Shown here: one piece after another, positions 56,203 through 63,482 of the stretch
How positions within the stretch are numbered: position 1 is the stretch's first letter
Layout: every line of letters starts with the position of its first letter
NCBI RefSeq assembly: GCF_029975155.1
Contig: NZ_JARKPQ010000051.1
Coordinates: 1-64,000 of the forward strand
Length of the DNA: 64,000 nt
Source: Propionicimonas sp.
GTDB lineage: Bacteria > Actinomycetota > Actinomycetes > Propionibacteriales > Propionibacteriaceae
Direction of reading: 5' to 3'
Notes under the pieces: generated by a model
Database searches by the model: none
The model's input: the letters and a program-made list of their open reading frames with translations, nothing else
What the model was told of the DNA's origin: nothing
Program-made: the position numbers and the translations under genes

Positions 56203-57302
56203 ACCGGCACCCCCTCCGGACGGCGCTCGATCGCCGCAAGGACGTCCTGCGCGCGGACGGTGCCCACCAGGCTGCCGGTGTCATCGACGAGGACGCCGCG
56301 CCGGCTCGGCGAGGACAGGGCGGCGTCGAGGGCTGCCCGCAGCGAGCCGCCGATGCGGGCGACCGTGCCGCCGCGATGCAGGTGGTCGCGGTCGATGACG
56401 CCGGTGAGGACCTCGGGTTCGGCCCACCCCAACGGGGACCGGTCCTCATCGACCACCAGCACCCAGCGGTCCCCCGCCGCGATCCGGGCGCCCTCCGCCA
56501 CCGGAGAGCCGAGCAGCACCACCGGCTCGTCGCGCAGTGGCAGCTCGGGCGCTTCCGCGAAGGCGAGTCCGCGATAGCCGCGGTCGCGGCCGAGGAAGTC
56601 GGCGACGAAGTCGTCGTGCGGATCGGCCAGCAGCTTCGCCGGGCTGGCGAGCTGGGCGAGGACGCCGCCCACCCGCAGCACCGCCACCTGGTCGCCCAGC
56701 TTGACCGCCTCGTCGATGTCGTGGGTGACGAACACGATGGTCTTGCCGAGCTCTGCCTGCAGCCGCAGGAACTCGTCCTGCAGCTGCTCGCGCACCACGG
56801 GGTCGACGGCGCTGAACGGCTCGTCCATCAGCATCACCGGCGGGTCCGCGGCGAGCGCCCGGGCCACGCCGACCCGCTGCTGCTGGCCGCCGGAGAGCTG
56901 GTTGGGATAGCGCTTGGCGAGCACCGGGTCCAGCCCGACGCGTTCCAGGAGCTCGTGGGCGCGCGCCCGCGCCTTCGCCCGGTCCCAGCCCAGCAGCAGC
57001 GGCACGGTGGCGATGTTGTCGACGATCGTGCGGTGCGGGAACAGTCCGCCGCTCTGGATCACATACCCGATGCCGCGCCGCAGCTCGTTCGGGTCGAGGG
57101 ACGCGGTGTCGCGTCCGTCGATCTCGATCGTGCCGCTGGTGGGTTCGATCATCCGGTTGATCATCCGCAGCGACGTGGTCTTGCCGCAGCCGGACGGACC
57201 GACCAGCACGGTGGTCTTCCCCGTGGGCGCGATCAGGCTCAGCCCGCCGACGGCCGTGGTGCCGCCGGGGTAGACCTTGGTGACCTCAGTGAAGCTGATC
57301 AT
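56199..57302 (-). CDS. Betaine-type ABC transporter ATPase with CBS-like tail
   Basis: A 367-residue ATPase: Walker A TTVLVGPSGCGKTTSLRMIN, Q-loop GYVIQSGGLFPHRTIVDNIA, signature LSGGQQQRVGVARALAADPP, Walker B VMLMDEPFSAVD, H-loop VFVTHDIDEA. After residue 240 there are two CBS-like segments (PEVLTGVIDRDHLHRGGTVA, RRGVLVDDTGSLVGTVRAQD) as in OpuCA/OpuAA, which gate transport. ATG 57302 lies inside the last codons of the lyase gene (17-base overlap), so the transporter is translationally tied to the catabolic genes. Confidence 0.93.
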   Translation of the reverse strand: MISFTEVTKVYPGGTTAVGGLSLIAPTGKTTVLVGPSGCGKTTSLRMINRMIEPTSGTIEIDGRDTASLDPNELRRGIGYVIQSGGLFPHRTIVDNIATVPLLLGWDRAKARARAHELLERVGLDPVLAKRYPNQLSGGQQQRVGVARALAADPPVMLMDEPFSAVDPVVREQLQDEFLRLQAELGKTIVFVTHDIDEAVKLGDQVAVLRVGGVLAQLASPAKLLADPHDDFVADFLGRDRGYRGLAFAEAPELPLRDEPVVLLGSPVAEGARIAAGDRWVLVVDEDRSPLGWAEPEVLTGVIDRDHLHRGGTVARIGGSLRAALDAALSSPSRRGVLVDDTGSLVGTVRAQDVLAAIERRPEGVPV

Positions 57303-58998
57303 GCCTCACCACCTCCCGGTCGTGGTTCGCCACCGGCGACGGCACCGCCGGTATGCGCATCTCGGCCAGGTCGTCGCCGCGACGCTCCCGCCTCAGAGCC
57401 TCGATTACCCACTCGATCACCTCCGCAGTCACCTGGGTGCGCCCGGTGGCCTCGATGATCGCCGCGCGCAACCGCTCCACCGGCGCGCCGAGCACCGCCC
57501 GCTCCCGCAACACCGAGATCACGGTGGCCGCCAGCAGCGCCTCGACCGCGAGCAGCTGTTCGAGCACGTCCAGCACCTCCTCCGTGACCCGCACCGATGG
57601 ATAAGCCATCGATGAGTGATCCTCCACCCCGTCACCGACAGTCGTCCCGGTGAGCGAGATCGGAGCAGCGGCGTGCGTGACCCTGGCCACCAGCGCGGAG
57701 GCGGTCTGGGCGAGGATCACCGGGGTGACGTAGCCCGTGGCCGTCGTCACCGCCAGCACCTGGTCGGCCAGTGGCAGCCCCTGCCGCAGTTGCCGGACCA
57801 GCAGCGCCACCCGGCGCTCGGCGAGCTTCGCGACGTGGGCAAGCCCGATCCGCAGGGCGTCGAAGCTGACGGCGAGGTTGGTGATCGAGAAGTTGCCGTT
57901 GGAGATGAACACGCCACGCTCGACGTCCAGGAAGGGGTTGTCCGGCGCGCAGTTCAGTTCGACGGTCAGCAGCGACTCCAACTGCTCGAGCTGGTCGAAC
58001 ACCGCGCCGTGCACCTGCGGGACGGTGCGCAGCGACACCGCGTCCTGCAGCGAGGTGGCCGGACGCCGGCCCGCGGCCAGGTCTCCGCCGGCGAGGGCCG
58101 CGCGAATCCGCCGTCCACTGGCCTGCTGGCCCGCGTGCGGACGGGCGGCGAGCGCCGCGGCGTCGAACGGGGAGAGGTTCGCCCCGAGTGCCTCGAGCGT
58201 GAGCGCGGCCACCAGGTCGGCACGCTCCGCGATCAGCGTCGCCCGGCGCTGCGCGAGGGCGGCCATCGACACCGACAACGCGTTGGAGCCGACCAGGGCG
58301 AGGCTGTCCTTCGCCTCCAGCCGCAGCGGCTCCAAACCGGCTGCGGCAAGGGCTTCCGCACCCGTCACCGACTGGTCGTGGCCGGGCAGCCACGCCCGTC
58401 CGAGCCCGAGCAGCACCTGGCCGATCGCCGCCAGCTGGGACAGGTCGCCCGCGCCGACCGAGCCCTGGTCGGGGATCACCGGGATCACGTCGTGGCGGAG
58501 CAGCGCGAGCAGCCCGTCGAACAGGGTCGTGGACGCGCCGGACGCGCCGCTGGCGAGCGTGCTCAACCGCGCCAGCAGTACCGCCCTGCCCTCGATCCGG
58601 GACAGCGGCGCCCCGATCGCCGCGGCGTGGCTCACGATGACGTAACGCTGGAAGTCCCCGATAAGTTCCGCCGGGACCTCGCTGTTGCGCAGCGGACCCA
58701 GCCCACGGTTCAGTCCGTAGGTGGGGACGCCGGTGGCCAGAGCGTCCTCGACGTGGGCTCGCGCGCCGGCGAGACGAGTGTCGATCGCGGCCCTGTCCAC
58801 GGTGACGATCGCGTGGCCGATGGCGACCTCGGCGATGTCCTGCGGGGTGAGCCGGGTGCCGATCTCGACCACCCGACGGTCGGCGTGCAGCACTCCGCCG
58901 GTGGTGGGGCACGCCTGCGGCGCCGACGTTTCGGGCTCCAGCGGGGACAGCGGACCCGCGGCCACTCCGACCGTGTCGAGGGGGAACAGCGAGGTCAT
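57286..58998 (-). CDS. Histidine/aromatic ammonia-lyase family enzyme lacking the MIO serine (ergothionase candidate)
   Basis: A 570-residue HAL/PAL-family protein. Recognised blocks: GVPTYGLNRGLGPLRNSEVP near residue 95, GASGASTTLFDGLLALLRHD, and ERRVALLVRQLRQGLPLADQ. The cofactor loop reads PDQGSVGAGDLSQLAAIG where HAL has GSVGASGDLAPL: the Ser of the Ala-Ser-Gly triad is deleted, so MIO cannot form in the known way. LVGSNALSVS replaces the LINGTQ block, and AVSLRTVPQVHGA lacks the usual YSLR Tyr. Ergothionase, which removes trimethylamine from ergothioneine without MIO, belongs to this superfamily. Next to a DUF917 desulfurase and a betaine importer that is my preferred reading; histidine deamination is unlikely. 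ATG 58998 overlaps the DUF917 stop (ATGA). Confidence 0.82.
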   Translation of the reverse strand: MTSLFPLDTVGVAAGPLSPLEPETSAPQACPTTGGVLHADRRVVEIGTRLTPQDIAEVAIGHAIVTVDRAAIDTRLAGARAHVEDALATGVPTYGLNRGLGPLRNSEVPAELIGDFQRYVIVSHAAAIGAPLSRIEGRAVLLARLSTLASGASGASTTLFDGLLALLRHDVIPVIPDQGSVGAGDLSQLAAIGQVLLGLGRAWLPGHDQSVTGAEALAAAGLEPLRLEAKDSLALVGSNALSVSMAALAQRRATLIAERADLVAALTLEALGANLSPFDAAALAARPHAGQQASGRRIRAALAGGDLAAGRRPATSLQDAVSLRTVPQVHGAVFDQLEQLESLLTVELNCAPDNPFLDVERGVFISNGNFSITNLAVSFDALRIGLAHVAKLAERRVALLVRQLRQGLPLADQVLAVTTATGYVTPVILAQTASALVARVTHAAAPISLTGTTVGDGVEDHSSMAYPSVRVTEEVLDVLEQLLAVEALLAATVISVLRERAVLGAPVERLRAAIIEATGRTQVTAEVIEWVIEALRRERRGDDLAEMRIPAVPSPVANHDREVVRHDQLH

Positions 58999-60233
58999 CG
59001 GGACGTCCTTCGGCTGCTCCGCGAACCGCTGGTTGAGCCTGTCGAAACCGGCCTCCGCGAACCGCTGGTTGAGCCTGTCGAAACCGGCCGGGGGGTCTCG
59101 ACAAGCTCGACCAGCGGTGAAGGCTCGACCGTCGAGACGTACGCGGCCGTACCGGGACGCAGGGCCGGGTCGAGGTGGTCGAGGAAGCCGATGCCCATGA
59201 TCTGCTCGCACTCGGCAAGGCCGGTGCGGTCGATGCTGGAACTGGAGACAGGGAGCGTCCCGGCCTTCGCCACGAGCAGCACGACGTCCTGGCCGCCCCG
59301 GCCGGCATCCTTGACCGCAAGGCCCTCACCGGTCGCCCTGTCGAGGATCACGATCGTGTCGGGATAGGTCGCCACCCGCCCGGACGGCCCGTCCACGGCC
59401 ATGTACTCGTTGAGGTACGGGACGGTGTGGTCGCCGATCCGGAAGGTGCCGTGGTCCCAGCCGCCGACGGTCCGCGTCCGCTTCCCGATCCGCAGCGGGC
59501 CGGCGTCGACCACGTCCGCGCCCAGCCGGTTCCGGACGGCCTCGACGGCGGGGTCGCCCGGCCCGGCTGCGACCAGGTCGGCGCCGAGGTCGAGGGCCAG
59601 CGAGATCGAGCCATGGGCGCCGTTGGCCTTCACCCAGTCGAGCTCCACCGGGTTGCGGGCGGACGCGATGAAGCCACCCGTCCGCACCGAGATGTCCCGC
59701 AGCACGTTGTCGACGGTGTTCAGACTCCCCTTGTTGATGCTGAGGAAGTGCCCGTGCAGGGCCCGGTTGCCCCCGCTGACCACCTGGATCGACTCGTAGC
59801 CGGCCCGCTCCCCCAAGCCGAGCCCGCCGAGCTTGCCGGTCGGATGCGCGCGGACGTCGCCCGCGGTGTCGAGCACCTTCACGCCCAGCACGGACGACTG
59901 GATCCAGCCGTTCAGCGTGGTCGAGTAGCCGTTCTGGGCGGTCATCACCGCGCCGATCGGGACTCCGGCCACCGTGATCAGCTCCTGCAGCGCGTGCACG
60001 TAGTCGACCGGACGGATCTCCCAGTCCTTCGCCGCGGGAGCCCCGATGGCGGTGACCGTGGCCACCCAGATGTCGTCGGGCAGCTCGTCCACACCGGCCA
60101 GCACGGGACGCTCGAGGCTCGTCGCGAGGGAGCCCATCAGCTCGCCGTGGTGTTTCCAGCCGCCACCGCCGCAGGCCAGCACGCCTCCGCCGAGCACGGC
60201 GTGACGGGCGTCGTCGGGCGTGAGTTCCCTCAT
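58995..60233 (-). CDS. DUF917 / S-methyl thiohydantoin desulfurase family protein
   Basis: A 412-residue DUF917 protein (now linked by name to S-methyl thiohydantoin desulfurase). Seen: ARHAVLGGGVLACGGGGWKH, VTAIGAPAAKDW, GWIQSSVLGVKVLDTAGDVR, and DTIVILDRATGEGLAVKDAG. The family removes the sulfur from a thiohydantoin formed during S-methyl-ergothioneine breakdown, as I recall; related members act in hydantoin use. The last 45 or so residues (VELVETPRPVSTGSTSGSRR) are encoded by three family B repeats, yet ATGA coupling to the lyase is kept. ATG 60233 overlaps the hydratase stop. Confidence 0.85.
   Translation of the reverse strand: MRELTPDDARHAVLGGGVLACGGGGWKHHGELMGSLATSLERPVLAGVDELPDDIWVATVTAIGAPAAKDWEIRPVDYVHALQELITVAGVPIGAVMTAQNGYSTTLNGWIQSSVLGVKVLDTAGDVRAHPTGKLGGLGLGERAGYESIQVVSGGNRALHGHFLSINKGSLNTVDNVLRDISVRTGGFIASARNPVELDWVKANGAHGSISLALDLGADLVAAGPGDPAVEAVRNRLGADVVDAGPLRIGKRTRTVGGWDHGTFRIGDHTVPYLNEYMAVDGPSGRVATYPDTIVILDRATGEGLAVKDAGRGGQDVVLLVAKAGTLPVSSSSIDRTGLAECEQIMGIGFLDHLDPALRPGTAAYVSTVEPSPLVELVETPRPVSTGSTSGSRRPVSTGSTSGSRSSRRTSR
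59029..59118. repeat. Three family B repeats inside the DUF917 coding end
   Basis: CTGGTTGAGCCTGTCGAAAC (59030-59049 and 59064-59083) and TCTCGACAAGCTCGACCAGC (59096-59115) lie in the last coding part of the DUF917 gene. The frame passes through all of them without a stop, so the protein carries a repeat-encoded tail. Confidence 0.75.
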
Positions 60234-62056
60234 CGGTTCTCCTGTGGTTCGGTGGTCGAGCCCCCCACGCCGCTGATCGAGCCCGTCGAGATCCCGGTCT
60301 CGACGGGCTCGGCCGGCGGTTGGGTGGCCAGCCAGGTCAGGGGTGCGTCGCCGGTCTCACCGGCGTCGGCCACGCTCGTGGCAGCTTCGGGGTAGCCGGC
60401 GAGGGCGTGTCGCAGGACGCCGAGGCCGGTGTCGGCATCCAGCGCTCGACGTAGCCGGACGGCGGTCCCCGGGCGTCCGTCCGCGACGATCGAGACGCCC
60501 GCGGACTGCATCCAGCCCGCGTAGCCGCCCCCGCCGGAGTGGATGGCCACGAGGTCGGCGCCGGTGGCCGCGAGGAGCAGGCCGTCCAGCAGCGGGAAGT
60601 CGGTACTGCCGTCCGAGCCGTCGCGCATGCCCTCGGTGCCGATCCGCGGATGGGTCATCGCCGCCGAGTCGAGGTGGTCACGGCTGAACAACACGGGCGC
60701 TCCGAGAGTGCCGTCGGCGACCAGGTCGTTGACGGCGACCGCGAAGGCCGAGCGCTCGCCGTGGCCCAGCCAGCAGGACCGCGCGGGCAGCCCCTGTTGC
60801 GGGACGTGCTCGCGGGCGAGGGCGATCCAGCGGGCGACCTCCGGCCGGTTCGGGAACAGGCTCGCCGCGAGGTCGTCGAGGAGCCGCTGGTCATCGGTCG
60901 AGCCGGACAGCGCCACCCAGCGGAACGGTCCGATCCCGCGGGCGAACAGCGGCCGCAGATAGGCCTCCATGAAGCCCGGGATCCGGTTCACCTCCGCCGC
61001 GGCCGCCTCGCCGAGGTGCTCGACCGCCTGGACGCGGAGGTTGTTGCCGTTCTCGAACACCACCGCCCCGGCGTCGGCGAGCGCGAGCATGGCCCGCACC
61101 TGGGCGGCGATGGACGTCCGGGCGTCCCGTTCGACCCGCTCGGGGTCGCGTTCACGCAGGTCGTGCCAGGTGGCGAGGTCGTAGCCCTGCGGCAGGTAGC
61201 CGTAGCGGGCGTCGTGGGCGGCGGTCTGGTCGGTGACGATGTCCGGGACGCGGCCGAGTCGGGCGACCTCGGCGAACACGTCGGCCGCGTTGCCGACGAG
61301 GCCGATCGCTGGCGCCCCACCAGTGACCAGCCCGGCGTCGAGGGTAGCCAGGGCCGCCTCCAGGTCCGTGACGACCAGGTCCAGGCCGCCCGCGGCGCGC
61401 AGCCGTTCGGCCTTGGCCGCGTCCGCCTCGACGGTGAGCGAGGCCAGTCCGAGCATCCGGGCGCTGATCGGCTGGGAGGAGCCCATCCCGCCCATGCCGG
61501 AGGTGAGCACCCAGCGTCCGGCGAGTGCGTCCGCCTCCGCGCCGGAGGCCGCGCCGAAGTGCCTGCGGGCGATGGTTCCGAGGAGCTCGTAGGTGCCGGC
61601 GAGCACGCCCTGGCGTCCGATGTACTGCCAGGCGCCGGCGGTGAGGCCACCCCACATGGTCTGCCCGGCGGCCGCACGCTCGTAGAACCGCTCGGGACTC
61701 GACCAGCGGCCCACCGTGTTGTTCACCGCGGAGACCACCAGCGGAGCGTGCTCCCCGGTCTCGATGACGCCCACGGGCGTGCCCGACTGCAGGACGAGGG
61801 TCCGGCTCTCGTCCAGCGCGAGCAGTGCCCGAGCGATCGCCCGGGCGGACTGCCAGTCGCGCGCGGCCTTCCCGAGCGAGGCGTAGACGATCAGTTCGGC
61901 CGGATTCTCGCCCACCTCGAGGACGTTCTCGAACATGCGCAGCAGCGCCTCCGCCCGCCAGTTGCGGGCGCGCAGGACGGACCCGCGCTGGGCGCGGAAG
62001 ACGGTGCCGGGACCGGCGAGGACGGGACTGGTCGCCCCGGGATTCGGGCTGGAAAC
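60230..62056 (-). CDS. Urocanase-family hydratase with altered substrate motifs (thiourocanate hydratase candidate); non-canonical start
   Basis: A urocanase-like protein of about 608 residues. The fold blocks are clear: ELIVYASLGKAARDWQSARA, TSGMGGMGSSQPISARMLG, DQTAAHDARYGYLPQGYDL, RSCWLGHGERSAFAVAVNDL, HLDSAAMTHPR, EGMRDGSDGSTDFPLLDG. Differences from true HutU: GLGGMGGAQP is GMGGMGSSQP, and the HHGGGVGxGxSQHAG block is HSGGGGYAGWMQSAG, suggesting another substrate such as thiourocanate. The family N-terminus (FRAQRGSVLRARNWRAEALL) lies upstream of the first ATG (61936) but no ATG, GTG or TTG occurs in frame there; a GGAGG at 62062-62066 points to a GTT at 62054-62056. It ends with a repeat-derived tail. 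Confidence 0.78.
   Translation of the reverse strand, partial: VSSPNPGATSPVLAGPGTVFRAQRGSVLRARNWRAEALLRMFENVLEVGENPAELIVYASLGKAARDWQSARAIARALLALDESRTLVLQSGTPVGVIETGEHAPLVVSAVNNTVGRWSSPERFYERAAAGQTMWGGLTAGAWQYIGRQGVLAGTYELLGTIARRHFGAASGAEADALAGRWVLTSGMGGMGSSQPISARMLGLASLTVEADAAKAERLRAAGGLDLVVTDLEAALATLDAGLVTGGAPAIGLVGNAADVFAEVARLGRVPDIVTDQTAAHDARYGYLPQGYDLATWHDLRERDPERVERDARTSIAAQVRAMLALADAGAVVFENGNNLRVQAVEHLGEAAAAEVNRIPGFMEAYLRPLFARGIGPFRWVALSGSTDDQRLLDDLAASLFPNRPEVARWIALAREHVPQQGLPARSCWLGHGERSAFAVAVNDLVADGTLGAPVLFSRDHLDSAAMTHPRIGTEGMRDGSDGSTDFPLLDGLLLAATGADLVAIHSGGGGYAGWMQSAGVSIVADGRPGTAVRLRRALDADTGLGVLRHALAGYPEAATSVADAGETGDAPLTWLATQPPAEPVETGISTGSISGVGGSTTEPQENR
60252..60312. repeat. Family B repeats inside the hydratase coding end
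   Basis: GCTGATCGAGCCCGTCGAGA and TCTCGACGGGCTCGGCCGGC face each other near 60272-60317. They encode the last residues of the hydratase (AEPVETGISTGSISGVGGST). The stop still overlaps the next start codon. Confidence 0.65.
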
Positions 62057-62078
62057 GGGAGCCTCCGGTTGAGAGCGA

Positions 62079-62116
62079 CCGTCACGGCGCGGAACGATCC
62101 GGCCGGTTCGTGACGG
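62079..62116 (-). promoter_or_regulatory. Stem between Cys leader and hydratase (attenuator candidate)
   Basis: CCGTCACG (62079-62086) and CGTGACGG (62109-62116) form an 8-bp stem with a 22-base loop that contains GGCCGG. On the mRNA it lies between the stop of the Cys-rich peptide and the GGAGG of the hydratase. No U-run follows. It could switch between structures depending on whether a ribosome stalls on the Cys codons. Confidence 0.5.
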
Positions 62117-62159
62117 TGTCGGGCGATGGAGCGGGCTGGCCTCTCGGGCCGGCTTGGGT

Positions 62160-62249
62160 TCAGGAGTGTCGGGTCAGCAAACAGGTGCGACAGTGGGTAC
62201 GGCAACAACACATGGCCGAGCAGATGCTCGGGCAACAACGGTTGCGCAC
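62160..62249 (-). CDS. Cysteine-rich 29-codon leader peptide
   Basis: GTG 62249 has a strong site (GGAGG at 62256-62260, six-base spacing). The peptide is MRNRCCPSICSAMCCCRTHC then RTCLLTRHS: eight of 29 residues are Cys, with TGT-TGC and TGT-TGT-TGC runs. It lies 100 bases before the first gene of the operon that (by inference) takes sulfur from ergothioneine-type compounds. Poly-Cys leader ORFs act as cysteine-responsive attenuators in mycobacteria; here a ribosome slowed by low Cys-tRNA would change the downstream RNA structure. It has its own promoter and is not part of ispH. Confidence 0.7.
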   Translation of the reverse strand: MRNRCCPSICSAMCCCRTHCRTCLLTRHS

Positions 62250-62260
62250 GTCCCACCTCC

Positions 62261-62279
62261 TTGAAAGTCCATCTTTCAA
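62261..62279. promoter_or_regulatory. Inverted repeat TTGAAAG-N5-CTTTCAA at the operon 5' end
   Basis: A perfect 7-bp inverted repeat that, given the -10 at 62291-62296, spans about +4 to +22 of the mRNA and abuts the ribosome site of the Cys-rich leader. It could be an operator blocking transcription or a 5' hairpin limiting translation of the leader. Confidence 0.5.
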
Positions 62280-62290
62280 CCAGGGCCGTC

Positions 62291-62296
62291 AGCCTA
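62291..62296 (-). promoter_or_regulatory. -10 box (TAGGCT) of the catabolic operon
   Basis: Minus-strand TAGGCT, with a start of RNA expected near 62283 and a 34-base leader before the Cys-rich ORF. The -35 region falls in the ispH terminator hairpin and shows no good hexamer, so an activator may be needed. Confidence 0.5.
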
Positions 62297-62312
62297 GCAG
62301 ACGGCCCGTTCG

Positions 62313-62345
62313 TGAACGGAAAGGGGACGGGTCCCTTTCCGTTCA
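62313..62345 (-). terminator. Family C terminator hairpin of ispH
   Basis: TGAACGGAAAGGG (62313-62325) and CCCTTTCCGTTCA (62333-62345) form a perfect 13-bp stem with a 7-base loop. The right arm includes the ispH stop codon (62343-62345). It ends ispH and separates it from the operon that follows. Confidence 0.7.
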
Positions 62346-63305
62346 GTCGCCGTCGGCCTTGCGGCGCAGATCCTTGCGGAGCTCCGGCGGCAGGGCGAAC
62401 ACGAGATTCTCCTCGGTGAGCCGCTCTTCCGTCGCGGGCGGAAAGCCCTGCGCCTCCAGGTAGTCGAGCACGCCCTGGACGAGTGCGTCCGGCACGGAGG
62501 CGCCGGAGGTGACGCCGACCGAGTCGACGCCCACGAGCCAGGCCGGGTCGATCTCGCCGGCGTTGTCGACGCGATAGGAGGCCTTGGCACCGGCCTCCAG
62601 CGCCACCTCGACCAGCCGCACCGAGTTGGACGAATTCCGCGACCCGACCACGATCACCAGGTCGGAGTGCGTGGCGATCTGCTTGACCGCCGACTGCCGG
62701 TTCTGGGTGGCGTAGCAGATGTCGTCGCTGGGCGGGTCGATCAGCGCGGGGAACTTCTCCCGCAGCCGGCTGACGGTCTCCCAGGTCTCGTCCACGCTCA
62801 GGGTGGTCTGGCTGAGCCAGGCGACCTTGGCCGGGTCGTCGAGCTCGACCGCGTCCACGTCGTCGGGGTGCTGGACGAGGGTGATGTGCTCGGGTGCCTC
62901 CCCCGTCGTCCCTTCGACCTCCTCGTGGCCGGCGTGCCCGATCAGCAGGATCTGGACGCCCTGCCCGGCGAAGCGCTTGGCCTCGTTGTGCACCTTGGTC
63001 ACCAGCGGGCAGGTCGCGTCGATGGTCTTCAGCCCGCGAGCGGCCGCCTCGGCGTGGACGGCGGGCGACACCCCGTGCGCAGAGAACACCACGGTCGCGC
63101 CCGGGGGAACCTCGCCCAGTTCCTCGACGAAGATCGCGCCACGGGCCTCCAGGTCCTCCACCACGTGCCGGTTGTGGACGATCTGCTTGCGCACGTAGAC
63201 CGGCGGGCCGTACACGTCCAGCGCCTTCTCCACGGTGACCACGGCCCGGTCGACCCCGGCGCAGTACCCGCGTGGCGCAGCGACCACGACTCGCTTGGCT
63301 GGCAT
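62343..63305 (-). CDS. ispH: 4-hydroxy-3-methylbut-2-enyl diphosphate reductase
   Basis: A 320-residue Fe-S enzyme: [20 protein letters not shown] with the first cluster Cys near 15, [40 protein letters not shown] with the second Cys, [15 protein letters not shown] with the third, and [38 protein letters not shown]. It makes IPP and DMAPP in the last step of the MEP pathway. ATG 63305 follows TAGACT (63313-63318) by seven bases, so it is probably leaderless. All catalytic residues appear present. Confidence 0.97.
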   Translation of the reverse strand: MPAKRVVVAAPRGYCAGVDRAVVTVEKALDVYGPPVYVRKQIVHNRHVVEDLEARGAIFVEELGEVPPGATVVFSAHGVSPAVHAEAAARGLKTIDATCPLVTKVHNEAKRFAGQGVQILLIGHAGHEEVEGTTGEAPEHITLVQHPDDVDAVELDDPAKVAWLSQTTLSVDETWETVSRLREKFPALIDPPSDDICYATQNRQSAVKQIATHSDLVIVVGSRNSSNSVRLVEVALEAGAKASYRVDNAGEIDPAWLVGVDSVGVTSGASVPDALVQGVLDYLEAQGFPPATEERLTEENLVFALPPELRKDLRRKADGD

Positions 63306-63312
63306 GGTCGCC

Positions 63313-63318
63313 AGTCTA
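63313..63318 (-). promoter_or_regulatory. -10 box (TAGACT) for leaderless ispH mRNA
   Basis: Minus-strand TAGACT ends seven bases before the ispH ATG, leaving no room for a ribosome site. Confidence 0.6.
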
Positions 63319-63347
63319 CGTGCGCTCTGGCCACACGCCGTCTCGCG

Positions 63348-63432
63348 GAAACGGGACAAAGTTGCCGCGCGATGCACTGGCCGAGCGGTTCGCCGCGTCA
63401 GGACGCAACTGGCGGCAGCTTTGTCCCGTTTC
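63348..63432. repeat. 21-bp inverted repeat between ispH and xseA
   Basis: Arms 63348-63368 and 63412-63432 match over 21 bp with a single mismatch (G-U tolerated), around a 43-base centre. It lies between divergent genes, upstream of both, so it is not a terminator. The arms contain AACGGGACAAAG and resemble the gene-end palindromes in style but not in sequence. Confidence 0.6.
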
Positions 63433-63471
63433 TGGAGAGGGCCAAATCCGGTCGATGTCGGTGCGGGCCGC

Positions 63472-63477
63472 TAGCCT
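63472..63477 (+). promoter_or_regulatory. -10 box (TAGCCT) for xseA
   Basis: TAGCCT ends five bases before the GTG at 63483, so xseA is probably leaderless as well. Confidence 0.5.
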
Positions 63478-63482
63478 GCCGG

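Noticed and set aside
57286-62056. Ordinary histidine utilisation genes hutH and hutU with a Hut-type importer.
   Set aside because: Kept as an alternative only. The lyase has no MIO Ser, urocanase substrate blocks are changed, DUF917 replaces HutI/HutG/HutF, and the leader is rich in Cys, not His, codons.
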